Positions 23,115 to 32,880 of a stretch of DNA of 64,000 nt are shown here, piece by piece (within the stretch, counting starts at the first letter, position 1; every line of letters begins with the position of its first letter). The stretch comes from Crocodylus rhombifer (Eukaryota > Chordata > Crocodylia > Crocodylidae): positions 496,001-560,000 of the forward strand of contig JAVSML010000040.1 of assembly GCA_038503035.1 (NCBI GenBank). The letters are read 5' to 3'. The position numbers and the translations under genes are program-made. The notes below the pieces were generated by a model. It was not told the DNA's origin. It made no database searches and saw only the letters and a list, made by a program, of their open reading frames with translations.

Positions 23115-23845
23115 TCTGGGGACGTTTGTACACATGACACCATTACCATGTACATATGATGAAAATGTCACCATGTGTGGCTAAATTGTGTCATGCTGTA
23201 CACATGCAGGAGTTTTGGGGGTTTTAAATGAGTTTGCACCATTTAAAATGAAACTACATCCTGATGTAGTTTAGTTTGCAACAACGCATTGCAGCTATTA
23301 GTCAGCTTGCCCCCCGTCCATGTGAGAGGTGGGCAGACTCTGGAGAAAAAAAAAGGATTGGGCCCCTTGCCACTTCTTTTTTTTCCCCCAAAAGAGCCTG
23401 CCTGCTTCTCCCTCAGCAGGGGGGTGAAATGCCAGTAAGCTGAGTGCCCCCTGAGCTACTGGGGCCCCCATTCCTTCCCTCCACAGCAGCAGTGTCCCCC
23501 AGAGCCACCTGGGCAGGCTGCTGGCAGGCTGGATGCTGCCCCATCTTGGGGTTGGGGAAGAGTTGGATTGGGCCAGGTGCTGCCTCTGAGCTGGGACAGC
23601 ACCTGACCCACTAGCAGCCTGCCCATGCAGCCCTAGGGGCACCATTTCCACAGAGGGAAGGACCGGGGTCCCCTGCAGCTCGGGGGGCTGTTCAGTCTGC
23701 CAGCAGCTGGACTGAAAATAAATAAATAAAGGATTAGGCCCCTCACTGTAACAGTGACAGAAACCCCTAAATTGAAACAATGGGTTTCAATTAAAAACAC
23801 ACCATTTCAATTTAGGGAGCACAGAATACAACCCTAAGGACTAAA
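23115..23845. mobile_element. MITE-like element with several hairpins
   Basis: Near the left end, GTACACATGACACCATTA faces its inverted copy at about 23192-23208. AAACTACATC and GATGTAGTTT form a perfect 10-bp inverted pair at 23251-23272. At about 23766-23819, CCCTAAATTGAAA faces TTTCAATTTAGGG around a second small palindrome. The GC-rich interior gives a 160-codon minus-strand frame that is not gene-like. The termini are uncertain and no target duplication was confirmed. Confidence 0.45.
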
Positions 23846-25374
23846 CCCCACCATATGTATGAGTGCCCTGGCTGCCTCCTGTAGCAGTTCTAATGGAGCA
23901 ACCAATCACAGGAAGTTGGGCCAGCCAACTAGAAGAGATTCCTCCCCTGAGTGGCAATAAAAACATGAGTCCCTTAGTGACCAATCTCACATTTTAAATA
24001 TTTTTATAGTTTTCAGGTCTGCAGCTACCATGCCACTTTTTAAGCCCTGTGTACGCAGGCATGTTGTGGATACATAGGTTTTACAGTGGGTCATGTGTAG
24101 TTGGTGGGCACAGCAAGAATCAATGTAATCAGTAACACAGAAGTATTTGTTTCAAATTTGTCATAAAGAAATATAGAGGGCTTTTTGGTGCTAACAACAA
24201 GCTGGCAGTGTTTGCCTGGAACACGCCACTATGTTAGCAAATGTTGATCCAGAAGGGAATATCAAAAAGGTTGTGTGGGTTCACTGAGCCAGATGAGTCA
24301 TTACCCCACCCGAGCTGAAGGAAATTGGGATCAACTGACAAATAGGGCTGGTCAAAAAAAAAAAAAGCCCAAACCACAGCAGAACCATCTTCATTCCCCT
24401 TTCCCTTCCTGAAAAACAAAAGTTTTTCAACTCTCTCTAATTGTCCAGAGAAAAATTTCACAGAGCAAGACAAGCCATCTGGGAGCCAGATTCTTTGCAT
24501 CAGGGGCTCCCAGTTAAAATGCTTGAGCTGAAAATCCATATTATCTTATTAAGCCAAATTGAAATAAGATAATACCCCAGGAAGAGGGTGGAGAAGAATT
24601 TAGACTCTATGAACTGTATTTGAGGGCAGACTGGAGAAACCAGCTGCTCATGGTGCATTATTATAAGCAGGGCTGGTAGCTAATTGCTGATGATTATGGC
24701 TATCCATCACTTCCTATTAAAAGTCCCTATTTAGAGTTGCTTATAACTTTGTAAAACCTTATCCATTTGGGCTGGAAGTTGCCTGCCTCACAATTAATGT
24801 TACTGGAGAACTTCAGCCAGAACAGGGATACTAGGACAAGGAGCCAAGGGTGGGAGGAAAAGTTAGAGACAGACTGGATAGGAAATCAGGAAGGAACATC
24901 TGAGATTAATTGGCCAGCTGACTGGGGAGAAGGACTGGTAACCAGTGTTTGATAGAGCCCACCACTTCCAGCACTTTTATAGCCTCTTTGGAGGCTTATA
25001 AAACACAGGGCCAGAAGAGGCTGTTAGGTCATCTCTGATTTCTATTTTAAATGCGTCTGTCTTCAGTTACTAGCCATTGGCTCATTTTATGCCCTTCTCT
25101 GCTGGACTAAGCTGCAATTAAGTACCCAGTGGTTTTTCCTTGTTAAGTTATTTATGCTCAGTAGTCAAATCACCTCACAGTCTTCTTTTTGATGTGCTCA
25201 AAGACTCACAATAAAGGCATACTCTTTGATCCTCAAATAATTTTGCTAGCTCCTTTCTGCAGCTTCCCTGTACAACCAAAACAGCTATACAAACTGTTCT
25301 AGTGCCGGCCTTACCAATACTACATACTCACTACTTTCCTTTTTATACATCCAGGAAATCCAGCCACTAATCCT
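23846..25374. other. Mostly unique DNA
   Basis: AT-rich sequence with one A-run near 24355. No transposon ends are confirmed and no coding segment is supported. Confidence 0.4.
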
Positions 25375-25484
25375 TTATGCCATGCTATCCCTCAAGGAAC
25401 TCATGCTCAAGTCCTTGTCCTCTATGATCTCTGGAGCTTTTTCAAAGTCCCAGTCCTTCATTCTATATGTACGGGCAGCATTCA
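25375..25484 (-). CDS. Candidate terminal coding exon, unidentified
   Basis: On the minus strand a pyrimidine-rich tract ends in CCTTTTATTTTCAG, a good splice acceptor. It is followed by about 36 sense codons and a TAA stop. The peptide is rich in charged residues: it begins NAARTYRMKDWDFEK and continues through PEIIEDKDLSMSSLRDSMA to the stop. Reading into it would require phase 1, because two bases complete the first codon. No plausible donor is seen before the stop, so it would be a last or alternative last exon. The reasons for suspecting a real exon are the acceptor, the non-repetitive peptide and the lack of overlap with any transposon. No homologue is recognised, and a chance frame of this length is quite possible. 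Confidence 0.3.
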
Positions 25485-27147
25485 CTGAAAATAAAAGGAG
25501 TGGCAAGTTTGTGAAAATCCTCTCATTTCTCATCATCCCAATATGTGGGTATATGTGGTGTGGAGGGAGTGAGGGGGTGGAGATGGGGGAGGGAGGAGCA
25601 ATGATAATTTGTATCCTTTTAGAGGCCGTCACAAGGCAGCTTCCGCCTATATTCCCTTTTTTGGTCACTGGGCCATTATACCCAAATACCAGCACAATAA
25701 TGCCTCCAGAGTTCTTGCTGAAGAGATGTACCTTTTCAAACTGTTTTTCAGGGCCATGGGTTTAACACTGCTGTCTCGCCTTAAGAGTTTAGTTTGGATT
25801 GATTGCACATCTTGGGTTGCTAAAATGTAAACTTTTATCCACTTTAATTGAAGAGAAAATGTCAAAGTCATAATGTATCCTTGAAGAAAAACACCCTTTT
25901 ATTTGCACTGGATATCTAGTTACTCAAAGACATTTCTCAGCTGTCATGTGCTAGCTCTACAGTGATTTTAGTTATTTGAAATGTTAGCCCTGTTCCAAGA
26001 AGGAAAGGTTTCTAGACTGAAGCCTTGACACCACAAGCATTTTAATGGCTGATATTGCTCAAGAGTCTGCATGCATTTGAAAAAAAATAATAAAAAAGAG
26101 ACTAAGAGGCAGAGAGAAGGCCACAGACTGTTCAAGAGCAGTCAGTGAACACTATCTTTTGAGAATATTTTGCTTCAAAGAAATACAAGCATTAGTGTTT
26201 AAAAGAAGCTGAGAGTCAAAGATCACTTAAACAAGCTGATCTAGATACACCATTTGTGTAGTGGTATAAATCTGGAGTAATTTCACTGAAGCCGATAGCC
26301 ACTACAGATTTACATCTGCATATGAATAAATAAAATAGCCAGCTATCTTGTATGCAACAACTTTTTCTACCACTTGGAAAAAAATACTAAATCTAATTGT
26401 CCTGGGAAGTTTCAGGACTTAAAAACCTTCCCTCTGTGTGTTTACTAAATACTGGGCATTTAGTATACTGGATGCTAAGTTCTGCCTTATCAGCCATTAC
26501 TGATAGGAAAGGACAATTTGGTCCTGCTCATGACTGTATCTGCATTAATTCTGTGGATAATAAAATAACATAAGACTGACTTTTACTTGATGAAAATGAG
26601 TTGTTCAATTTTGAGTTGATCCTGCTAGAACAACCTCAAGTGCTGTTACCATATCCATTTCTAGAGTTCCCGTTTATCAAAAGCTTGTTCTATTTTAGGA
26701 TTTGGATCGACATTTCGCAGGACAGGCCCAAGTAAATTAAGGAGGTGACTCATTTGGGAGAGTGATGATATCCCCAAAGCAGCTACCTTCCAGAGGAACT
26801 GAAAAAGCATTCTAAGCAGAGAAGAAAATTCACTGGCCTGTTGGTGACAATCATAAAAATCACTTCCATGAGAGATCAGAATGATCAGGACTTCTTTACT
26901 GCAGATGGAAAAGTAAAGCCTGCATCTTCTCACCAAGCCTTCCTTCCTGAAGTCCTCTGGTATGTTTATATAGCTGTTTTCAGACAACCCCCATTTTGGC
27001 TAGGATCCAAGTTGGTCTCTAGCCAGTCTAGTAACCTCTGTAGAACTAGGTTTCCTGGTGAAAATGTGTCCATTCTCCAGGGTCAGCTAAAGATTAAAAA
27101 TACTGAGGCCTCATGAGTACACTAGCAAGCCTGCTTAATCTGAGTGG
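25485..27147. other. Unique DNA with a decayed MITE half
   Basis: At about 26252-26316 the phrases GGTATAAATCTGGAGTAATTT and CTACAGATTTACATC form a weak inverted pair like the palindromic repeat at 13.5 kb. The rest is AT-rich unique sequence. The minus-strand frame at 26661-26987 has no supporting features. Confidence 0.4.
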
Positions 27148-27290
27148 GGTATCAGCAGGGGCAGGCCTAGATGGGGGTGCAGTGGCACAGCTGCACCTCC
27201 CTTTCATAGTTTCATAGTTTCTAGGGTCCGAAGGGACCTGAGTAGATCATCTAGTCGAACCCCCCACCGTGGCAGGAAACAATACTGGGG

Positions 27291-27506
27291 TCAAACGACC
27301 CCAGCAAGATGTTCATCCAACCTCCTCTTAAAAACCCCCAGGGTAGGAGCCAGGACCACCTCTCTTGGAAATTGGTTCCAGATCCTAGCTGCCCTGACAG
27401 TGAAGTAGTGCTTCCTGACATCTAGCCTAAACCTGCCCTCTGCCACCTTGTGACCGTTATTCCTGGTCACTCCTGGCAGTGCACAGGGGAACAGTGACTT
27501 CCCCAA
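27291..27506 (-). pseudogene. CR1 ORF2 C-terminal tail
   Basis: This frame continues CR1 ORF2 after a frameshift near 27480. It contains NGHKVAEGRFRLDVRKHYFT, then RIWNQFPREVVLAPTL and FKRRLDEHLAGVV. These match the conserved CR1 C-terminus, which recurs in the plus-strand CR1 at 43.4 kb as FRLDIRKNFFTVR-like sequence. It is short, frameshifted relative to the main RT frame and not functional alone. Confidence 0.85.
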
Positions 27507-28639
27507 TGCCTGCTGATCCCCCCGACTAGTTTGTAATAGGCCACAAGATCCTCCCTCAGCCTTCTCTTCTGGAGTCTGAACAAGTTCAGGTCCCGTAGCC
27601 TCTCCTCATAAGGCCTGCCCTGCTGTGCCCTGATCATGCGAGTGGCCCTCCACTGGACCCTCTCCATGTTGTCCACATCCCTCTTGAAGTGTGGTGCCCA
27701 GAACTGGATGCAGTACTCCAGTTGCGGCCTGACCAGTGCCGCATAGAGGGGGAGGATCACCTCCTTGGACCTGCTTGAGATGCATCTGAGGATGCATGAC
27801 AAGGTATGATTGGCCTTCCTGGCTGCCTCCCCACACTGCTGGCCCATGTTCATCTTGGAGTCAATGATAACTCCAAGATCCTTTTCCGCCTCCATGCTGA
27901 CAAGAGGGGAGTTCCCTAACCTGTAGGTATGGTGCTGGTTGTTCCTCCCGAGGTGCATCACCTTGCACTTGTCTGTGTTGAAACCCATCCTATTCACATC
28001 TGCCCACCCTTGTAGCCTGTCTAGGTCTGATTGAAGCCTGATGCATCCTTCTAGTGTGCCCATGTCCCCACACATCTTAGTGTCATCAGCAAATTTGAAC
28101 AGGGTGCTTTTTACCTCCTCGTCCAAATCACTGATGAAGATGTTGAACAGTGCGGGCCCGAGGACCGAGCCCTGCGGAACCCCACTGCCCACGTCCTTCC
28201 AGGTTGAGAAGGACCCATCCACTACCACCCTCTGGGTGCGGCTCTCCAGCCAGTTGGCGACCCATTTGACTGTGTGGGTGTCGACACCACAGTCCCCCAG
28301 TTTTTTAATGAGAATGGGGTGAGAGACAGTGTCAAAAGCCTTCCGGAAGTCCAGGAAGACTATGTCCACTGCTACCCCTGCATCTAATGATCTGGTAACC
28401 TGATCACAGAAGGCCACCAGGTTGGTCTGACAGGATCTGCCACTGATGAACCCATGTTGGTTGCCCCTAAGCATGCAGTCCCCAGGTGGCCCCTCATGGA
28501 TGTGTACCAGCATAATTTTCTCAAACAGCTTGCCTAGGATCGAGGTAAGACTGACTGGCCTATAGTTTCCTGGGTCCTCCTTCCTCCCCTTTTTGAAGAT
28601 TGGGACCACGTTGGCCCTCTTCCAGTCCTCTGGTACCAC
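27467..28639 (-). pseudogene. CR1 reverse transcriptase, 390-codon open frame
   Basis: A nearly complete RT domain in one frame. NYRPVSL is at residues 25-31 and QHGFISGRSC near 61-70. FLDFRKAFDTVSH at 95-107 has the first catalytic Asp, SGVPQGSVLGPALFNIFIS is at 152-170, and FADDTK at 183-188 is the catalytic FADD box. WADVNRMGFN, SKMNMGQQC and ALVRPQLEYCIQFWAPHFKR follow. All catalytic residues are present. The upstream endonuclease is in a different broken frame and the C-terminus is frameshifted, so the element as a whole is dead. An intact CR1 ORF2 would be about two and a half times longer. Confidence 0.93.
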
Positions 28640-29150
28640 AACAGAGGACCACGAGTGCTAACAGAGCCGTGCCAGGGGTCCTGCAATGACCTCGGCCAAT
28701 TTCTTAAGGACTCTAGGGTGGAGATCGTCCGGGCTGGCTGACTTAAACATGTCCAGCCCCTCCAGAAACCCCCTAACTAGTTCCATGCTAACCTTTGGCC
28801 CAGGTGTGCCTCCCCTGGGGCCCAGCGGGGGTAGCTGTTCTGGTCCCTACTTAGGAAGAGAGAGGCAAAGAAATCGTTAAACGTGTTAGCTTTGTCATCA
28901 GGTGTGACGACCAAATTTCCCAATGTGTCCTGCAAGGCCCCACGTTACCCGGGACCTTCTTGTTGCCCCCTATGTATTTAAAAAAGGACTTCTTATTGTC
29001 CTTAATCTGAGAAGCTAGTCCTAATTCCATCTTTGACTTGGCCTTCCTAACTGCCCCCCTACAGCCCCAAGCGACTGCAGAATAGTCATCCCTAGTGATG
29101 ACCCCTTCCTTCCATTGGGTATACGCCTCCTTTTTAGCAAGGAGACATTC

Positions 29151-29723
29151 TCAGATGCTTTTGGTGAGCCATGGAGGCTTGTGTGCTCTCCTGCTCCCTT
29201 TGATCCTCATTGGGATTACCTTCCTTTGTGCTTGGAGGATCGCCCCCTTGAGGAGCAACCACGCTCCTTGGACATCTGGCTCCCCTCCCCTCTGGGACCT
29301 CAGTGCATCCTCAACTATCCTCCTTAGCTCACTGAAGTTTGCCCTTCTAAAGTCTAGGGCTGCTGCCTTACTGCATGCCCTTGCCACCTTGCACTGGATG
29401 GTAAATTCCAGCAGGCGATGATCACTGTTGCCCACGTGGTCGAGCACCCGCAGCCCCCTCACCAGGTCATCACCCGTGGCCAGCACTAGGTCCAAAAAGG
29501 CGTCCCCCCCGGTGGGGCTGTGCACCTCCTGGGTTAGATGGAGGTCCTGCACTCTATCTAAGAACCTACGTGAGCGGTCAGACCTGGCTGACTGCTCCTC
29601 CCAGCAGATATCCGGGAAGTTCAGGTCCCCCATGACTACCACATCTTTAGCCTTCACTACCTCTGTAAGCTGACCTAAGAATTCCTGGTCAAGCTCTTTT
29701 CCCTGGTTGGGGGACTGGACCAT
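29151..29723 (-). pseudogene. CR1 endonuclease (C-terminal half) and linker
   Basis: The frame encodes the second half of the AP-like endonuclease of CR1 ORF2. DVVVMGDLNFPDICWEEQSA holds the GDxN catalytic motif near residues 32-35. LDLVLATGDDLVRGLRVLD follows, and NSDHRLLEFTI contains the SDH catalytic motif. After that comes the arginine-rich linker ending KPPWLTKSI, which normally leads to the RT. The frame starts at an internal Met because the element is truncated at 29725. It is the upstream part of the element whose RT lies at 27467-28639. Confidence 0.92.
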
Positions 29724-29725
29724 GC

Positions 29726-30510
29726 TGCTGGAGCCTCTGGGGACTTTAAAAAGGTCCCCAAAGCATGTGAGAATCTAGCCTTCCCCTCTGTGCTCAGAGG
29801 GCATCCCTGCCACTCTTCCTCAGCCCCCTGCCTGCCAAGGCTGCTTTCCCCACTGCTCCAGGGAGGGGGAATCAGAGCAGCTCCTGCCTGCTCCAGCTGT
29901 GCTGTGCAGGGCTGGGCTCAGCTAGAGAAGTAACAGGGGCAGTGACTTCTGTTCCTGGGGCAAAAGGGCTATGTAGGGGAACCTACCTCTTCCCACTGCT
30001 GCTGCCACTGTGGCTATTCCTGCCATGCCCAGCCCCAGCATTGGCCAGCTAGAGCAGCCAAGAGTGGCTCTGAAGCTTCTCTAACCCCAGAGCAGTGGGG
30101 AAAGCAGCAGCAGCAGGAGGGAATAGGAGGGGGTGGGAGGAGATGTGCTTCTGAGCAGAGATGATCCCAGCAGGGCATGGGGCCTGGGGCAAAGCAGCCT
30201 GTGTGAAGCCCCCCTCCCTATCCCATGGCACTCTTACACCGGGGAGTGAAAGCCCCAGCACACCGGATGTGGCAGGATGGGTAGTGGCCAGAACAAGCAA
30301 AGAGCTGTCCAACCCACTGGGTGGGTGGGTGGACCAAACCATAGCTGTGGCCTCTCTGCCCAGCTCTGCAGGGCCCCCCAAAACACAGGGCCTGGAGCGG
30401 TTGCCCTGATCCCACCCCCTCCAGGGGTGGCCCTGCCTCTGAGCATAGATGGGAAGGGGGGATTCTCACCTGATCTGGGGACTTTAAAAAGTCCCCAGAG
30501 GCTCCTGCAG
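29726..30510. repeat. 75-bp subterminal inverted arms in the hAT element
   Basis: 29726-29800 and 30436-30510 are reverse complements with few mismatches, sharing GGAGCCTCTGGGGACTTT and later GTGAGAATC and CTCAGAGG. They enclose about 635 bp of GC-rich sequence and would form a long hairpin. Confidence 0.75.
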
Positions 30511-30624
30511 AATGGTCTGCCTGCACTGGTGGTGGGAGTAAGCTGGGAGGAGGGAGTGCAGCCACCCTGCTGCACCCTCATTGCCAAATCCTAGAATCTT
30601 CCTGGGGATCAGTATATAGTAAGC

Positions 30625-31738
30625 ACTGTGGCTAAGTGTAGACATTCAAAAAGCCCCTGGCAGAAAGTGGTCTAACTATCACAGTTTACTTAATGTGCTA
30701 TAAGTTAAAGTGTGTTCCAATGCAACAGGTGTGTGCTGTTTGGTGTGGGGAGCTTGATGCCTTCCTGACTAGCCAAGCCCAGCAGCTGGGGGGCACTCCT
30801 GCACACCTCCCAGGAAGCTGCTGGAGTGCCCCCCTCACCAGCAGTGGCTGAGGGGGAAAAAGGGAGCACCCCCTGCCATGCATACCTGGCCCAGATCTCC
30901 CTTAGACCCCAGTGAGCAAGCTGGGTGGGCAGGGGGCTTACGAAGAAGGGGCTCCCTTCCCCCAGCTGTAGCTAGCAGCAGCAGTGCCAATTCCCTGCTT
31001 TGCTTTTTGCTGCAGCAGGAAATCTGAGGGGGCGGTGGGGGTGGAAAAGGAGCCCAGTATCCCAGCTTGGGTCTTGATGGGGGCAAGGCCAGGCCTGCAG
31101 AACAGCGGGGGCTTCTTTTCCATCACCACCCATCCAGAGCTGCAGGTGCAGTGAAATTTGGCACAGATTACTTCCTTTGCCACTGCTGGGGGAAAGGAGT
31201 TCCCCACTCCGCCCAGCTGGACCATGGCATGCCATAGGGCTGGGACAGCTGTAAGGACAGAAATCCCCTCCCCACCCCAGCCAGGCTGTTTCACAAAGTT
31301 GGCCAAGATTTCATAGATTTCATAGACATTAGGGCTGGAAGGGACCTCGGGAGATCATCAAGTCCAGCCCCCTGCCCAAAGGCTAGATCAGAGGCTATCA
31401 CTGACTGGGGTCAGTGACAGCCATAGTGGCAGGGCTAGCCTGGTGCAGGCAGAGGAGATAAGCTCTTCCTGAGGCAAGCATACTATCCTGTGAGGGGTCC
31501 ATGCAATGTCAGTGAATATGACCTAGCTTAACACACAATGGATGTGGCAAAGGCATTAAAAAAAGTGTTCTAACCTAAAGTGCTTTATTCTGATAGTGCA
31601 TCCACCAAGTGTTAACTTAGAGTGCAATATGCCATTTTCAAAGCACTTTCAGTGCCATGAACATCTGTTCCGTTGCGACATAAAAGCACTTTCTGCATAC
31701 TTAACACACATTAAGTGTAATGTTTGTACCTAGCCTAG
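30625..31738. mobile_element. DNA-transposon-like element carrying a CR1 tail
   Basis: The left end GTGGCTAAGTGTAGACATT and the reversed right end AGGCTAGGTACAAACATT correspond, as do GCAGAAAGTG phrases about 30 bp further in on both sides. TTAATGTG/CACATTAA phrases lie near both ends, as in the 4744-5983 element. The interior is GC-rich. A CR1 3' tail lies inside at about 31309-31390. Target duplication was not resolved. Confidence 0.5.
31309..31390 (-). mobile_element. CR1 3' terminal fragment
   Basis: The plus strand reads TTTCATAGATTTCATAGACA, then TTAGGGCTGGAAGGGACCTC and GATCATCAAGTCCAGCC. This is the reverse complement of the CR1 3' end. Only about 80 bp is recognisable, a very short 5'-truncated copy. 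Confidence 0.85.
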
Positions 31739-32680
31739 AATGAATACAGTAGTTGACTCCAACATGAGCAGTCGTTACAAAAACACAATTACAAATGAGA
31801 ATGAAAAAAGCTAATAGGCTTTCTATTTGGGGGAGGGACAGGAGGAAGAGGGAAAACTTTTTTCAGTTTTACAAAAGTAAACACTATTTTTCTTTCTTTT
31901 AACAAAAGGAAAGAGAAAAGAAATAGCCTTCAACTTCTCTAAGACATTTAAATTTTTCTTAAGTTGATGAAAATATAATATTGTTTCAATGGAAGTGAAA
32001 AACGTTTGTTTTACATTAGGTGAAAAAAAATTACAGTAAATGTTCTGTTATTGGATAAATTTTGACAGGTGTCAGAACTGGCAGACCAAATGATGCTCCC
32101 ACTCTGCCCCAAATGATGCACTCTGCCCCATACAAATTAACGGCAGATTTCTACAATACAAGTATTATTTTTTAGCTGTCTTATTTAGTAGGATCTAGTT
32201 ACAGATTTTATGTTTCTCTGGCTCTTCTTATTGCCACTTTATGTTTGTGTGTCTGGGGGAGTTTTGAGAAGCCATTAGTTATGAAATAAACAGTGGAGCC
32301 AAATTTGGCAACAATTACTCCCAGTGAATGTCAGGTTGTTTTAGTGGAACCTCTTAAGATTTGGGCTTGCACACCCTCAATTCCCATCTCCATCTTCCTT
32401 TTAAAAGGAAAATAAACTTCAGAAAAGTTTGTATTCTTGTCTGGAAGTGACACCAGATCCATGGACTCTAATATAAAACTCTTGTATGAACAAGTCACCT
32501 TTGCCTAATATGCAGAGGTGCTTTGGTATCATGTTCTTCTTTGTGGTCAGAAGAAAACAGCCTCATTACAAAGTAGAAGAGAGGTATTTTTGAGGGAAAC
32601 AGAAATATTTTTTTCCTCTCTACTAATAGAGGAAAAATAAAAAACTCAGGACTAGTTTACAAACCCATGGCCATGTCTAT
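31739..32680. other. Unique AT-rich DNA
   Basis: No repeats, coding segments or RNA genes recognised. Confidence 0.5.
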
Positions 32681-32684
32681 ATGA

Positions 32685-32880
32685 ACTTTCATAAGCCAAT
32701 ACTAAATGACTGCGCAGTAACTGGTGTTACTGTGCAGTACTGTCGCTGCAGTTTTTTCCTGATGCTAATGAGCTACTGCACAGTAGCCTGTTACTACTAT
32801 GCAATAGCGTCATCACACAGTTAGTGCCCAGCAATGCTACTGCATGGTACCTTCTCGTGAACAAGCACCCAGTGATGTTT
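32685..32880. repeat. Palindromic DNA-transposon remnant
   Basis: The left end GGCCATGTCTATATGAAC resembles the GGGCATGTCTACATGAGC terminus of the 4744-5983 element. Inside, GTTACTGTGCAGTACT and, reversed, CTACTGTGCAGTAGC-type arms face each other across about 32714-32795. This is probably a short relative of the same superfamily. Confidence 0.5.

Larger units (their letters stand above)
27204..29725 (-). mobile_element. CR1 LINE, 2.5 kb, nested in a hAT element
   Basis: This is the best-preserved CR1 in the window. On the minus strand it runs from the endonuclease C-terminal half (about 29723) through the linker and a long RT frame to the 3' tail at 27204, where the plus strand shows the repeated TTTCATAGTTTCATAG tail followed by GGGTCCGAAGGGACCTG. 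The linker at about 28640-29150 is broken by stops or frameshifts. The 5' end is truncated at 29725, directly against the inverted arm of the host hAT element. Confidence 0.93.
27148..30612. mobile_element. hAT-type element split by a CR1 insertion
   Basis: The left end at 27156 reads CAGGGGCAGGCCTAGATGG, then GGGTGCAG. The reverse complement of the right end (up to 30604) begins CAGGAAGATTCTAGG and also reaches GAGGGTGCAG. The flanking octamers GGTATCAG (27148-27155) and GGGATCAG (30605-30612) agree at seven of eight positions. Without the CR1 at 27204-29725 the element is about 0.9 kb. Its remaining interior holds two 75-bp inverted arms (29726-29800 and 30436-30510). No transposase is visible. 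Confidence 0.75.

Noticed and set aside
27467..28639. An active or domesticated reverse transcriptase
   Set aside because: Although the 390-codon frame keeps all RT motifs, the endonuclease linker is broken, the C-terminus is frameshifted and the copy is 5'-truncated, as for ordinary dead CR1s.
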